Positions 35,801 to 43,623 of a stretch of DNA of 64,000 nucleotides are shown piece after piece (position 1 is the first letter of the stretch; the number at the start of each line of letters is the position of its first letter). The notes beneath the pieces were generated by a model. It ran no database searches. It worked only from the letters and a program-made list of their open reading frames with translations, and was not told the origin of the DNA. The position numbers and the translations under genes were made by a program. This DNA is from Deltaproteobacteria bacterium (GTDB lineage Bacteria > Myxococcota > XYA12-FULL-58-9), in the NCBI GenBank assembly GCA_016218825.1, contig JACRCV010000051.1:84372-148371 (forward strand), given 5' to 3'.

Positions 35801-35984
35801 TGATGGAGTAGCCGGCGTAGTCGGCGTTCAGCTGCGCGGTGTAGTTCCCGCCGCCACTGTAGTCGAGCCCCGGCTCGGTGCCGGGCCCCTTGGTGCCGCT
35901 CACGCCACACGCCGCGGCCAGCAGGCCGACAGCGATGGCACTCAAGAGTGCCTGGTTTCTAAATGCCTTCTTCGTATTTCGCAT
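32880..35984 (-). CDS. Large Cys-rich surface lipoprotein with internal beta-repeat domains
   Basis: 1034 residues from ATG 35984, with GGAGAG about 6 bases upstream. Lipobox: IAVGLLAAAC. The first 210 residues are a Cys-poor beta-rich domain (YTAQLNADYAGYSINRGEG, VYDESGVVQYAMPAPV). Then come two bacterial-repeat (InlB B-like) segments, VQKVGNGSGTVTSVLP...AFVKWSASIAGNC and VTITKIGNPNGAGNITATG...FGGFGGACSGSG. The C-terminal half has Cys-rich CGDG/CDG units like those of the giant lipoprotein (FCGDGLVTAPEECDGGVPVG, CGDGLLSPGEVCDGS). It follows the omcS-like gene by 50 bases on the same strand and is probably co-transcribed with it. A surface scaffold or adhesin that meets the nanowire is possible, but no function is shown by the sequence. 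Confidence 0.75.
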   Translation of the reverse strand: MRNTKKAFRNQALLSAIAVGLLAAACGVSGTKGPGTEPGLDYSGGGNYTAQLNADYAGYSINRGEGTLGIGIRPLAGSLDINSWGPAVQESGSVTYTAPDGRGAIVLAAVEFGIKEHIKVFEPQVDEIELNWELTLDRGLTAKLERDGSLAVYDESGVVQYAMPAPVIYDVAGLEVSADAAHFELFATGNDSVQTLRLVTQGAMLLSYPIDIDPTTFVKAAFLTVQKVGNGSGTVTSVLPATSPITCGADCRVAWDNAVAVGDITLTAAPDAGSAFVKWSASIAGNCAPVTTAAYTCTAQPTGTCNLGAPCTADSECVITTGTAYCMFTPTGYCYGGTGATANTGAFCRVNADCTGAGTPTCAVNNGSAVPGYCSASTCGAGSCTLKVGAYCVKDADCKGNSAGTGTCRLTDCSGTALTTTVGFFASSANQPEARARTCYAQFEPSNYTVTITKIGNPNGAGNITATGTGGPWDCDTIAGPGWTTCAIQAARGTVVTLQPVSADDNLFGGFGGACSGSGQCVVQLTGNRSVDVAFAPVCGDGVVVRGSTVGNVVWPEQCDGSNFDTRCDPATATINIGGVCAADVDCGGAVGSCAAVTAGNGCQFLGFQNGTLSCTNTCLYDTSACSNATFCGDGLVTAPEECDGGVPVGTDCTAFGFTAPGVLACNNALCRWDFAGCWGVTAGEKCGDGVAQGDEQCDHLAGICAGGEREGMPCTLDGECPNSTCRVEVLDTNLATCESIGFEPSGSCTTGSKLGEFCYTDEDCRDVLGGVGICTITNAATGALACHENCVFDVDSCRTCGDGLLSPGEVCDGSLYTKGAATCVNDGATTGAACVIGGAPCANGGTCTLQFRLGLLNGATCYGLGRGTGQLRCKPDCTDYDYSQCTTNGLATAGDNVRQYPETCDGTDLSTISTSLAVPLTQNCQTLGYLGGTLMCLNQAYNTSACCGDGNIRGVCTAVNGAAILGSSCLATADCGGAPGVCTGLQSCDGNLAATANSGINNKTCVNYSGSSTFTAGTLQCMPYCSFDTRLCY

Positions 35985-36034
35985 GACATCTCTCCGATGG
36001 TTGATTCCGAAAGTTCGTGAATACATCCAGCGCC

Positions 36035-37423
36035 TCAATCCTTCGCGTGACATTTGTTGCACAGGTTGCGCTGATAGGGCGCGAACGTAGTCACCGGCCG
36101 GTCGTTCACTGCCGCTGCGAGCTCGGCAGTGGTACGGCCCTGCGCCTGGCCCTGCTGCGACGAGTTCGACGCGTCGGCCCAGGCGACGTTGCCGTTGGCA
36201 TCGGCCACGGTCAGGAACTCGTTCTCCTGGTTCCAGCGCGTCATGGCGTCGTTGCCGGACGCGTGGGCGCGGTGGCAAGAGAGGCACATGACGTTGGCCG
36301 AGGGGCTGACCGAGAGGTAGCTGTTGCCGGTGAGGCCGGCGGCGTTGGTCGCATGGGCGTTCAGCGTGGCCTTGTTGGCGACTGACGCCGTGAGACCTTC
36401 CTCGAACGGCACCAGCGAGCTGTAGGCCGTGGCCTCGCTGCCCGTCAGGTTGCCCGACTTGACGTACGCGTTGTAGATGTCGGCCTCGCCGTAGGTGGAC
36501 AACAGGGCGTTGGTGCCCGCGGGGTGAATCAAGGCGCCGGGCGCCGGGGTGCCGACGTTGGCGTGGATGTTGTAATGGCAGTTGCCGCACCACTCCGACA
36601 TGCCGCTGCCGTAGGCCACGCGCACCTGGTTGGTGGCTTCCGACTGGTTGTAAGTGGAGGGGGCGATGGCGAACGGCGGCTTGGCGTTGAAGGCGACGCT
36701 GTTGCCGGTGGGCCCCAGTGACTTCGGGACATAGCCCACGCCACCCAGGATGCGATAGACGCCGACGGCGCCCCACGCGGTCGGCGCGTTGGTCGTGCCG
36801 TTGTACGAGCCGGCCGCCTTGATCGGCAGGGTGCGCTCGATCAGGTTGAAGTCCACGTCATAGCGGTACTTCGGGTGCGGGTCGTGGCAGCTGATGCAGG
36901 AGAGGTTGGCCGCCGGATACTGGCCGCCCGGAGCCTGTGTGAGCTCGGTGTCCGCCATGTAGCCGTAGTCAGCGGCGACGATGTTGTGGCCGTGCCGCTC
37001 GCCTTCGCTCGCGAAGTTCGAGTTGCGGTTGACCCAGGTGTAGTCCTTCTTGAGCCAGCCGAAGTCGCCGCCCGGAGTCCGCTGCTTGGGCGGAATGCCG
37101 GCCGGCATCTCGGCGTCGGGGGTCGAGACGTGGTAGCTCGAGGGACCGGTGTCGCCCTCGTGCTGGTGGCAGTTCAAGCACGTCGAGCTGGCGTCCGAGC
37201 CCTGCAACAACCAGGTGTTGACGCCCTCGATTTGGTCGCTGCCGATGGCGGTGCCCATGCGATACTTGGGCCCCATCCAGTTGCCGTCCTTGCTGTTGTG
37301 CATGGTGTGGCAACCTTCGCACTCGGCGACGCCGCCGCTGTGGAAAGCCCAGGCGCTTCCGCTCAGGCCTAGCGTCAGCGCTGCTGACGCCATGACAATG
37401 AGTCTTCTCGCTACCAGATTCAT
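36035..37423 (-). CDS. omcS: OmcS-like hexaheme nanowire cytochrome (paralog 1)
   Basis: 462 residues. Signal peptide MNLVARRLIVMASAALTLGL, cut after AWA. Six CXXCH motifs: CEGCH (35-39), CLNCH (82-86), CISCH (176-180), CGNCH (279-283), CLSCH (380-384) and CNKCH (455-459). Non-heme blocks match Geobacter OmcS as I remember it: FHSGGVAECEGCHTMHNS, GDTGPSSYHVST, TPGGDFGWLKKDYTW, SEGERHGHNIVAADY, AWGAVGVYRILGG, STYNQSEATNQVRVAYGSGM, LVPFEEG, and the end FAPYQRNLCNKCHAKD. OmcS is about 430 residues and polymerises outside the cell into a filament whose stacked hemes carry electrons. Conservation of the linkers and the C-terminal KD suggests this one can polymerise too. It is co-oriented with the beta-propeller gene upstream and the Cys-rich lipoprotein downstream. 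Confidence 0.92.
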   Translation of the reverse strand: MNLVARRLIVMASAALTLGLSGSAWAFHSGGVAECEGCHTMHNSKDGNWMGPKYRMGTAIGSDQIEGVNTWLLQGSDASSTCLNCHQHEGDTGPSSYHVSTPDAEMPAGIPPKQRTPGGDFGWLKKDYTWVNRNSNFASEGERHGHNIVAADYGYMADTELTQAPGGQYPAANLSCISCHDPHPKYRYDVDFNLIERTLPIKAAGSYNGTTNAPTAWGAVGVYRILGGVGYVPKSLGPTGNSVAFNAKPPFAIAPSTYNQSEATNQVRVAYGSGMSEWCGNCHYNIHANVGTPAPGALIHPAGTNALLSTYGEADIYNAYVKSGNLTGSEATAYSSLVPFEEGLTASVANKATLNAHATNAAGLTGNSYLSVSPSANVMCLSCHRAHASGNDAMTRWNQENEFLTVADANGNVAWADASNSSQQGQAQGRTTAELAAAVNDRPVTTFAPYQRNLCNKCHAKD

Positions 37424-37452
37424 TCTAAACTCCTGTTGGTGACTACTGCCGG

Positions 37453-38415
37453 TTACACTCCCAAATGGTTGACGATCCGAAACACACTCACTCCTCGCTT
37501 GGCCCCCTGTGCGACAAAGACGACCCCGTCGCCGACGGCGATGGCGCGCGGGCCGATGAGATGACCGGGCGCAAAGCCGCGACCGCCCAGCTCGCCGCGA
37601 AACTTGAGGTCGGGCCCGAACACCATGACCACGGCGCGCAGGACGTCGGTGACGTAGATGCTGCCGGCGTCGTCCCGAACGATGCCGCCGGCGACGTTGA
37701 AGCGCCCGGGGCGGCTGCCCTTCTGGCCGAAGCTCTTCACCTCACCCGCGGGCGAAACGATGAACGCGGCGTACAAGGTGGGGACGGTGAACAGGATGTT
37801 GCCGTCCTTGTCGACGCTCAAGCTGCCGATGCCGTGGTCCCGGAGCTCCTCATCGGTGAGCTTGAGGCTCGAAGAGAGGTCGACCGTGGACTCGTAGGCG
37901 CCGGTCTTCGAGAAGACGCGCACCTTCTTAGTGCCGGTGTTGGCGAGATAGAGCCGATCCCGGGCGACGAACACCGCGGAGGCGTCGGGGCCCTTCGCAG
38001 ATCCCGCGGGGACGCCGGTGAGGATGATGGAGCCGACGAGCTCGCCGCGGTAGTTCAGGCGCAAGAGGTCCAGGGGCTCGCCCGGCTTGCTCACCAGGAC
38101 GGCATAATCGCCCTCGGCGTTGAGGACCGCGAGGCTCTGGATCCAACCGAGGCGCGCTTCGTCGCCGAAGGCCCCGACCTTCATGCCGGCGGCCGTGAAT
38201 GCCAGGACCCCCCCTGCCGAGGCGTCGATGACCAGGAGCTCGCCGGCCGACCGATCGTAGACGAGCGCGCTGGGGCTGATCTCGACGTCACCGTCGAAGC
38301 TGGCGATATTATGGAGGTACTCGCCGCTCGCGGAGACGCCGGGCGCCGCCGTGGCGATGATCCCCGCCATAGTAGTCAAATGTAGGTACAACATCGTCGC
38401 GGCCGTCGTATGCAT
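37453..38415 (-). CDS. Secreted six-bladed NHL-type beta-propeller ahead of omcS
   Basis: About 320 residues from ATG 38415 (GTG 38430 is possible). A hydrophobic N-terminus (MLYLHLTTMAGIIATAAPGV) serves as signal peptide. Propeller blades: PSALVYDRSAGELLVIDAS, IQSLAVLNAEGDYAVLVS, SAVFVARDRLYLANTGTKKV, GSLSVDKDGNILFTVPTLYA, AGGIVRDDAGSIYVTDVLRA, PRAIAVGDGVVFVAQGAKRG. It is the first gene of the omcS-like operon, with 29 bases to omcS. The upstream region contains the tandem palindrome at 38514-38544. Like the other two propellers here it is a candidate OscD-type nanowire-associated factor. It has no heme motif and no enzyme signature. Confidence 0.8.
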   Translation of the reverse strand: MHTTAATMLYLHLTTMAGIIATAAPGVSASGEYLHNIASFDGDVEISPSALVYDRSAGELLVIDASAGGVLAFTAAGMKVGAFGDEARLGWIQSLAVLNAEGDYAVLVSKPGEPLDLLRLNYRGELVGSIILTGVPAGSAKGPDASAVFVARDRLYLANTGTKKVRVFSKTGAYESTVDLSSSLKLTDEELRDHGIGSLSVDKDGNILFTVPTLYAAFIVSPAGEVKSFGQKGSRPGRFNVAGGIVRDDAGSIYVTDVLRAVVMVFGPDLKFRGELGGRGFAPGHLIGPRAIAVGDGVVFVAQGAKRGVSVFRIVNHLGV

Positions 38416-38513
38416 TATTCGTACCGCCACGTACTGGATCGTTATCCTTGGCTTTAGTGACAGATTGCAGGCAGATCGGCGATCCAGCCGCAGGCTCGGG
38501 CGCAGACGATGTT

Positions 38514-38544
38514 GGTGAAATCACCGGAGGTTGGTGATTTCACC
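38514..38544. promoter_or_regulatory. Tandem palindromic operators TTGGTGAWWTCACC
   Basis: GGTGAAATCACC (38514-38525) and GGTGATTTCACC (38533-38544) are exact reverse complements of each other. Each is also palindromic in its arms (GGTGA/TCACC), and each is preceded by TT. Their centres are 19 bases apart, about two helix turns. They lie between the divergent beta-propeller/omcS operon (starts 38415) and the binding protein-kinase-regulator operon (starts 38580). This is the expected place and form for a binding site of a dimeric regulator, possibly the NtrC-type protein at 40936. A transcribed hairpin is the alternative. Confidence 0.65.
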
Positions 38545-38579
38545 ATGTGCTCGAATCCCGACCGTGGTAATATCCGCCG

Positions 38580-39485
38580 ATGCTCGCGGGACATGCGACC
38601 CTCTGGCTTGGAGCGGTGGCGGCGATGGGCTGCGCCGTGGCGGACCAGCCGCCGCGGCTGCCTCCGACCAGCGGCGAGCCCCTCCAGTTCGGGCTCATTC
38701 CCGAGCAGAACATCTTCAATCAGCTCGAACGGTACGAGCCCCTCGCCCTGTATCTCGGACAGCAAGTCGGCAGGAAGATCACGCTGATGATCCTCCCGCG
38801 CTACGGGAACATCATCGACAACTTCAAGAGCGAAGGGCTGCACGGCGCCTTCTTCGGGAGCTTCACCTACGTGCTTGCGCACGCAAAGCTGGGCGTGGAG
38901 GTCGTCGCTCGGCCGTTATCGCTCGACAACAGCTCGATGTACCGCGGCCTGATGTTCACGAGGAGAGCCAGCGGCATCCGCTCATGTGCCGACATGCGGG
39001 GGAAGCGCTTCGCTTTCGTGGATCGGGCCACGACCGCCGGGTATCTCCTGCCGCTGCGCTATTTCCAGGCGCACCAGGTCGAGTGGACGACCTACCTCAA
39101 GGAGGGCTACTTCGCCGGCACCCACGAGGGCGCCATCTCCGACGTGCTGAACGGCATGGCCGACGTCGGCGCCGCCAAGAACACGGTGTTCAACCGCATG
39201 GCGGCCGCGGACCCCAGAATCGAAAAGGAGCTGGTGGTGTTGGAGCAGTCCCCGGAGGTTCCCGAGAACGCCCTGGCGCTGCGGAAGGATCTCGATCCGT
39301 CGTTGAGCAGCCGAGTGAAGGAGGCACTGCTGCGCATGCACCTCGACGCGAACGGCAAGAAGGTGCTCGAGCGTTTCGGCGCCCAGCGGTTCATCGAGAC
39401 CACCAACGCCGACTACGCCGCCGTCCTCAAGTACGCCGCCGAAGCCCAGCTCGACATGGCCACCTACGACTACCTCAACGACTGA
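38580..39485 (+). CDS. PhnD-like periplasmic binding protein, probable sensor input of the kinase
   Basis: 301 residues with a signal sequence (MLAGHATLWLGAVAAMGCAV, possible lipobox MGC). The PhnD/phosphonate-binding (PF12974-like) fold is visible: LQFGLIPEQNIFNQLERYEP, LALYLGQQVGRKITLMI, GLHGAFFGSFTYVLAHAKLG, DMRGKRFAFVDRATTAGYLL, GAISDVLNGMADVGAAKNTV, EVPENALALRKDLDPSLSSR. No ABC permease or ATPase is nearby. Instead the stop overlaps the start of a histidine kinase by one base, so it probably delivers a ligand signal to that kinase rather than serving transport. Ligand unknown; PhnD-like proteins bind oxyanions and phosphonates. No ribosome binding site is obvious before ATG 38580. Confidence 0.8.
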   Translation: MLAGHATLWLGAVAAMGCAVADQPPRLPPTSGEPLQFGLIPEQNIFNQLERYEPLALYLGQQVGRKITLMILPRYGNIIDNFKSEGLHGAFFGSFTYVLAHAKLGVEVVARPLSLDNSSMYRGLMFTRRASGIRSCADMRGKRFAFVDRATTAGYLLPLRYFQAHQVEWTTYLKEGYFAGTHEGAISDVLNGMADVGAAKNTVFNRMAAADPRIEKELVVLEQSPEVPENALALRKDLDPSLSSRVKEALLRMHLDANGKKVLERFGAQRFIETTNADYAAVLKYAAEAQLDMATYDYLND

Positions 39486-40939
39486 TGAAGAAGAGACTCT
39501 TTCTTGCCCTGGGCTTGTTCAACGCGTTCCTTCTCCTGGGCGCTGCCTACGTCGTCACCGAGGTCGACTCCGCCACGACGGATCTGGAGAGGCTCTTGAC
39601 CCTCCACCAGGTGGAGATCCTGAGAGAGCATTTCTTGATCGAGATCAAGCAGGTGCAGTCCAACCTCACCCTCATGGGTACGCCACGGCAGAGACCGTTC
39701 CAGACCGTCGTCCTCAACACCCGCAACATGGGAAGCATGATCGACACCTGCTTTGATTGTCATCACTCGGACGAGGCCGTGGCGAGGCTCCTGGACTTGA
39801 AGAGCAGGACGCTGGCGTACCAGGACGGCCTCAGCAGAGTCATGACAATCCGTGCGAACACCGAGCGGTTGGTGGCGGAAAGCGATGCCGTCTTCGGGCT
39901 CGGCGAGGGGCTGATCGACGCGACGCGCGACATGATCGCCATGACCCACGCGAAGTTGGCGGGCGTCACCGAGCATTCGTTGGTCCGCGTCGGGCGGACG
40001 AAACACCACCTGTTCCTGCTCGTGGCCGCCGGGCCGTTGCTGTCGGCGCTGCTCGCCTTCGCTATCCTCTCAGGGCTTGCCGGGCCCCTGCGCGTGTTGC
40101 TCGAAGGCACGAGAATGCTCAAGGCCGGGCAGCTCGATCACCGCGTGGCCGGGCTCAAGGACGAGTTCGGCGAGCTCGCCGCCTCGTTCAACGAGATGGC
40201 GGCATCCCTCAAAGAGCAAGTCTCGAGGATGCAGCGCACCGAGCAGATGGTGGTCGCCGGCGAGCTGGCCACGGGGCTGGCGCACGAGATCAAGAATCCG
40301 TTGGCGGGCATCAAGGCAGCGATGCAGATCCTGGGCAGCGAGGCCAACCTGTCGCAGCAAGATCGAGAGGTCGTCAGCAAGGTGGCGCGGGAGATCGTCG
40401 GCCTCGAAGCCTTGATGAAGAGCTTCCTGAATCTCACGCGGCCCGCCAAGCCGCAGATGACGGAGGTCAACGTCAACACTCTCATCGACACGGTCCTGGC
40501 GTTCTACGCCAGGAGCCGCCTGACGTCGCCGACCGCTGCCGGCCGGGTCGAGATCAGCCAGGAGCTGCAGCCACTGCCCAACACCATGGCCGACCCGAAG
40601 CAGCTGAACCAGGTCTTCCTGAACCTGGTCTTGAACGCCATCGACGCCATGCCGCAAGGCGGCACGCTCACCGCCCGCACCTCGTTCGAGAAGGGCCTGG
40701 GCATCATCCACGTCGAGTTTTGGGACACGGGCAAAGGGATCAGCAAGGAGAACATCGACAAGATCTTCCACCCCTTCTTCACCACCCAGGCCAAGGGGAC
40801 GGGCTTGGGGTTGGCGATCTCGAGAACCCTGATCGAACAGCACGGCGGTTCGATCACCGGCGGCGCGAACCCCAAAGGCGGCGCGGTGTTTCGCATCCGG
40901 CTCCCGGTGCGGGCGCCGGAGGCAGGCCTCAGCGTATGA
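39485..40939 (+). CDS. Sensor histidine kinase with periplasmic c-heme motif (CFDCH)
   Basis: 484 residues. Membrane helix 1 at about 5-24, a periplasmic domain of about 150 residues, helix 2 at about 175-198, HAMP at about 200-250, HisKA with the phosphorylated His at 267 (GLAHEIKNPLAGI), and a HATPase with N-box NLVLNAIDAM, DTGKGIS and KGTGLGLAIS. The periplasmic domain contains CFDCHH at 89-94, a single covalent-heme motif, in a helical context (QTVVLNTRNMGSMIDT). It should therefore be matured by the cytochrome c system and respond to redox state, gas binding or a cytochrome partner. The kinase residues are complete. It is translationally coupled to the PhnD-like gene upstream and the regulator downstream (ATGA overlap). 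Confidence 0.88.
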   Translation: MKKRLFLALGLFNAFLLLGAAYVVTEVDSATTDLERLLTLHQVEILREHFLIEIKQVQSNLTLMGTPRQRPFQTVVLNTRNMGSMIDTCFDCHHSDEAVARLLDLKSRTLAYQDGLSRVMTIRANTERLVAESDAVFGLGEGLIDATRDMIAMTHAKLAGVTEHSLVRVGRTKHHLFLLVAAGPLLSALLAFAILSGLAGPLRVLLEGTRMLKAGQLDHRVAGLKDEFGELAASFNEMAASLKEQVSRMQRTEQMVVAGELATGLAHEIKNPLAGIKAAMQILGSEANLSQQDREVVSKVAREIVGLEALMKSFLNLTRPAKPQMTEVNVNTLIDTVLAFYARSRLTSPTAAGRVEISQELQPLPNTMADPKQLNQVFLNLVLNAIDAMPQGGTLTARTSFEKGLGIIHVEFWDTGKGISKENIDKIFHPFFTTQAKGTGLGLAISRTLIEQHGGSITGGANPKGGAVFRIRLPVRAPEAGLSV

Positions 40940-42348
40940 CGACCCGCGGCCGCGTGTTCCTGTTGGACGACGACGATCTGATCGTTTCGATGCTGGCGCG
41001 AGCGTTGTCCGGCGAGGGGTACGAAGTCAGGCCGGAGACCGACCCTGAGGGCGCCGTCGACAAGATCCGGCAGTTTTCCCCCGACGTGGTGCTCCTGGAC
41101 ATCAAGATGCCCGGCGCGAGCGGCATGGAGATCCTGAAGGAGATCACCGGCCAGGCCCCCGGCACGCAGGTCGTGATGCTGACGTCGGATGACAGCGCCA
41201 ACACCGCGGTGACGGCGATGAAGCTCGGGGCGGTGGACTACCTGACCAAGCCCTTCGACATCGACGAGGTCAAGATCGTCGTCGCCTCGATCATGCAGAA
41301 GGCGAGCCTGATGCACGAGGTGGAGTATCTGCGGCGGGTCACCGCCGACCTCACCCACAAGGAGCTCCTCGGCACGTCCCCCGCGATCAACGAGCTCAAG
41401 GCTCGAGCCGAGAAGCTGGCGGCGGCGGGCGTCCCCACGGTGCTGATCACCGGAGAGAGCGGCTCGGGCAAAGAGGTCATGGCGCGTTTCATTCACGCCC
41501 TGATGCACCGCGGGGCTGCCGGCGGCCGCGCCCCGTTCATCGGCATCAACTGCGCAGCCCTGCCGGAGCCCTTGATCGAGAGCGAGCTCTTCGGCCACGA
41601 GGCGGGCGCGTTCACCGATGCCAAAGCCGACAAGACCGGCATCTTCGAGCTCGCCTCGAAGGGGTCGATCCTCCTCGACGAGATCGGCGAGATGAAGTCG
41701 AGCCTCCAGGCCAAGCTCCTGCGGGTCCTCGAGGAGAGAACGGTGCGGCATGTCGGCGGCAAGCACGACATTCCCGTGGGCGCCACCGTCTTCGCCACCA
41801 CCAATCGCGATCTCGAGGCGGCGGTCGACAAGGGAGAGTTCCGGATCGACCTGTACCACCGCCTGAACACCTTCGCGCTGCACATGCCCCCACTGCGGGA
41901 CCGGTCCGAGGACGTTCTTGAGCTCGCTCGGCACTTCCTGATCTTCTTCTCGGCCAAATACAACCGCACTCTCATCAAGCGGTTCTCCCCCGAGGTGGAC
42001 AAGCTCCTGGCCGCTTACGCCTGGCCCGGCAACGTCAGGGAGCTGCGCAACGTCATGGAGCGGATCGTCGTCCTCGAGGCCGGTGAGCAGGTGCTCCCCG
42101 AGCATCTCCCCAAGGAGATCCTGCGCGCGAAGGCTTTGGGGGGAGCCGCCGAGACCGGCGCTGCCTACCTTCTGCCGGAGACCGGATTGTCGCTCGACGG
42201 CGTCGAAAAGGATCTGATCCTCCAGGCGCTCGGCAGGTCGGGGGGCAACAAGATCCGCGCCGCGAGTCTCCTCGGCATCACCTACGACTCGCTGCGCTAC
42301 CAGATCAAGAGGTTCGGGCTGCAGCACCTCAAGAAGGGCGATCCCTGA
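40936..42348 (+). CDS. NtrC-type sigma54-dependent response regulator
   Basis: 470 residues. Receiver domain 1-120 with acidic pocket DDDD (11-14), phospho-accepting Asp 55 (VVLLDIKMPG), Thr 83 and Lys 105 (YLTKPF). AAA+ domain with Walker A GESGSGKE (173-180), the sigma54-contact loop GAFTDA (224-229), Walker B LLDEIGE (246-252) and the R-finger region FRIDLYHRLN. C-terminal Fis-type helix-turn-helix GGNKIRAASLLGITYDSLRY. It is the partner of the heme-motif kinase with which it overlaps by 4 bases. Genes under its control should have -24/-12 promoters and upstream dimer sites; the palindromes at 38514-38544 are a candidate. I did not find a convincing -24/-12 element between them and 38415. 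Confidence 0.92.
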   Translation: MTTRGRVFLLDDDDLIVSMLARALSGEGYEVRPETDPEGAVDKIRQFSPDVVLLDIKMPGASGMEILKEITGQAPGTQVVMLTSDDSANTAVTAMKLGAVDYLTKPFDIDEVKIVVASIMQKASLMHEVEYLRRVTADLTHKELLGTSPAINELKARAEKLAAAGVPTVLITGESGSGKEVMARFIHALMHRGAAGGRAPFIGINCAALPEPLIESELFGHEAGAFTDAKADKTGIFELASKGSILLDEIGEMKSSLQAKLLRVLEERTVRHVGGKHDIPVGATVFATTNRDLEAAVDKGEFRIDLYHRLNTFALHMPPLRDRSEDVLELARHFLIFFSAKYNRTLIKRFSPEVDKLLAAYAWPGNVRELRNVMERIVVLEAGEQVLPEHLPKEILRAKALGGAAETGAAYLLPETGLSLDGVEKDLILQALGRSGGNKIRAASLLGITYDSLRYQIKRFGLQHLKKGDP

Positions 42349-42393
42349 GCCGCTGGCGACGCGACGTTGCCCCGGGAGTGCCCGCGACCCGTA

Positions 42394-43527
42394 TCAGCCA
42401 CACACGCCGGCCGTGCAGATCAGGCCACCGCCGCAGTCGGTGCCGTCCGGGGCGTTGCCGGTGATCTGACACGTGGCGGTGCCGGTCGCGCAGTCATGGA
42501 CGCCGACCTTGCAGGGATCGGCCGGGCTGCACGCCTGGCCGCAAGCGGCGCCCGAGAAGGTCCAGCTCGCGTCCACCGTGCCGTCGGCTCCGCAGTCGAC
42601 GAGGTAGGCGGCGCCGGCGAAATCGGGGCCGCAAACCGGCGTGCCGACCCAGCTGCGGGCGCAGCGCCACAGGCTCACCCCCAGCGAATCGAAATAGGTC
42701 GCCATGACCTCCCGGGTCGTGCCGCCGCCCGGATCGGTGCAGGTGAGATCCCACCGCGCGTTCACGCCCCAACGCAGCTCGGCGGTCGCGGTCTTCACTT
42801 CGGCGACGCTGTCGGCGAGCGACTGCATCGGGGAATCCGGCACGCAGGTCGACGCACCCCAGGCGATGGTCGCCGGGACCGAGATCGTGCCGCCGACCAC
42901 GTACCAGGTGACGTCGGCGTTGCCGCCTTGGAAGAAGAAGGTGGCGTCGCCGGTCGCCGAAAACGGAATGTCGACGGTCTGTACGAGCGCAAACGGGCCC
43001 GTTATATCGTTGGCGGTGGGCACCGGCGGCACGACCAGCGTCCAGTCGCTGAAGTGCGCGGTGTCCACGGAAACGGTCTTTGCGACTGCATCCGAGCGGA
43101 CGTCCGGCGCCCGCACCCAGTAACCGGAAGCACGTTGATACGAGAGCGACAGGGCCGCCGCATCGCGACCGACGGCGGTCGCGGAGAACGTCAGGGTTAC
43201 CGGCACCGCGAAGGTCAGGCCTTCGGGCCCCAGTCGGTAAGCGGCGCCGACCGCACCCGGCGCGTAGTTGCCGATCGGCTGGATCGACAGCTCCGTCGTC
43301 ACGCCGAGGGCGCCTGCCGGCACGTCGATGGCGAGACTGCCGTCGGCCAAGGTCAGGACGCCACCCGCCGGCGTGATCTCGGTGGTCGTGGCCTCGCCGA
43401 TCGGCCTGCCCACCGCGGGGGGCTCCGGCCGTCCGAGCGCGGCGCCGGAGTCGCCGCCGTCACAGGCCGCGACCGCGGTGACGAGCGCCGCGGTCGTGAG
43501 GGCGATGAAGAGGTGACGCAACGACAT
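42394..43527 (-). CDS. Lipoprotein with ZU5-like N-terminal domain and Cys-rich C-terminus
   Basis: 377 residues. Signal peptide and lipobox LVTAVAAC. Residues 45-165 resemble a ZU5-type domain: TEITPAGGVLTLADGSLAID, VPAGALGVTTELSIQPIG, GLTFAVPVTLTFSATAVG, SVDTAHFSDWTLV. This 'G......a.l.ipagal...t.l.i' pattern with the closing 'H.S.w' is common in bacterial surface lipoproteins. A middle beta-rich region (ITGPFALVQTVDIPFSATGD) follows, and the last 60 residues hold Cys pairs (CGQACSPADPCKVGVHDC, CGGGLICTAGVCG) like a small disulfide knot. It is the last gene of the minus-strand group with two omcS-like paralogs, 96 bases from the second. Function unknown; a surface or matrix role is inferred from location and Cys content. 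Confidence 0.65.
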   Translation of the reverse strand: MSLRHLFIALTTAALVTAVAACDGGDSGAALGRPEPPAVGRPIGEATTTEITPAGGVLTLADGSLAIDVPAGALGVTTELSIQPIGNYAPGAVGAAYRLGPEGLTFAVPVTLTFSATAVGRDAAALSLSYQRASGYWVRAPDVRSDAVAKTVSVDTAHFSDWTLVVPPVPTANDITGPFALVQTVDIPFSATGDATFFFQGGNADVTWYVVGGTISVPATIAWGASTCVPDSPMQSLADSVAEVKTATAELRWGVNARWDLTCTDPGGGTTREVMATYFDSLGVSLWRCARSWVGTPVCGPDFAGAAYLVDCGADGTVDASWTFSGAACGQACSPADPCKVGVHDCATGTATCQITGNAPDGTDCGGGLICTAGVCG

Positions 43528-43623
43528 CGCGCGACGAGCCTAGCACGCGGTCGCGACTTTCGGAACCGGCCGCTGCCGACCGCTCGGGCGCGCGGATCAG
43601 GGCCGCGCCGTGAGGTCTGTGGG

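Noticed and set aside
32793..36020. A 1075-codon plus-strand open frame
   Set aside because: Antisense to the Cys-rich lipoprotein gene with signal peptide and CGDG units. The translation is compositionally biased with no recognisable fold.
38416..38513. A sigma54 (-24/-12) promoter ahead of the beta-propeller/omcS operon
   Set aside because: The closest match on the minus strand has 11 rather than 10 bases between the GG and GC dinucleotides and a poor flanking match, so I do not report it as a site.
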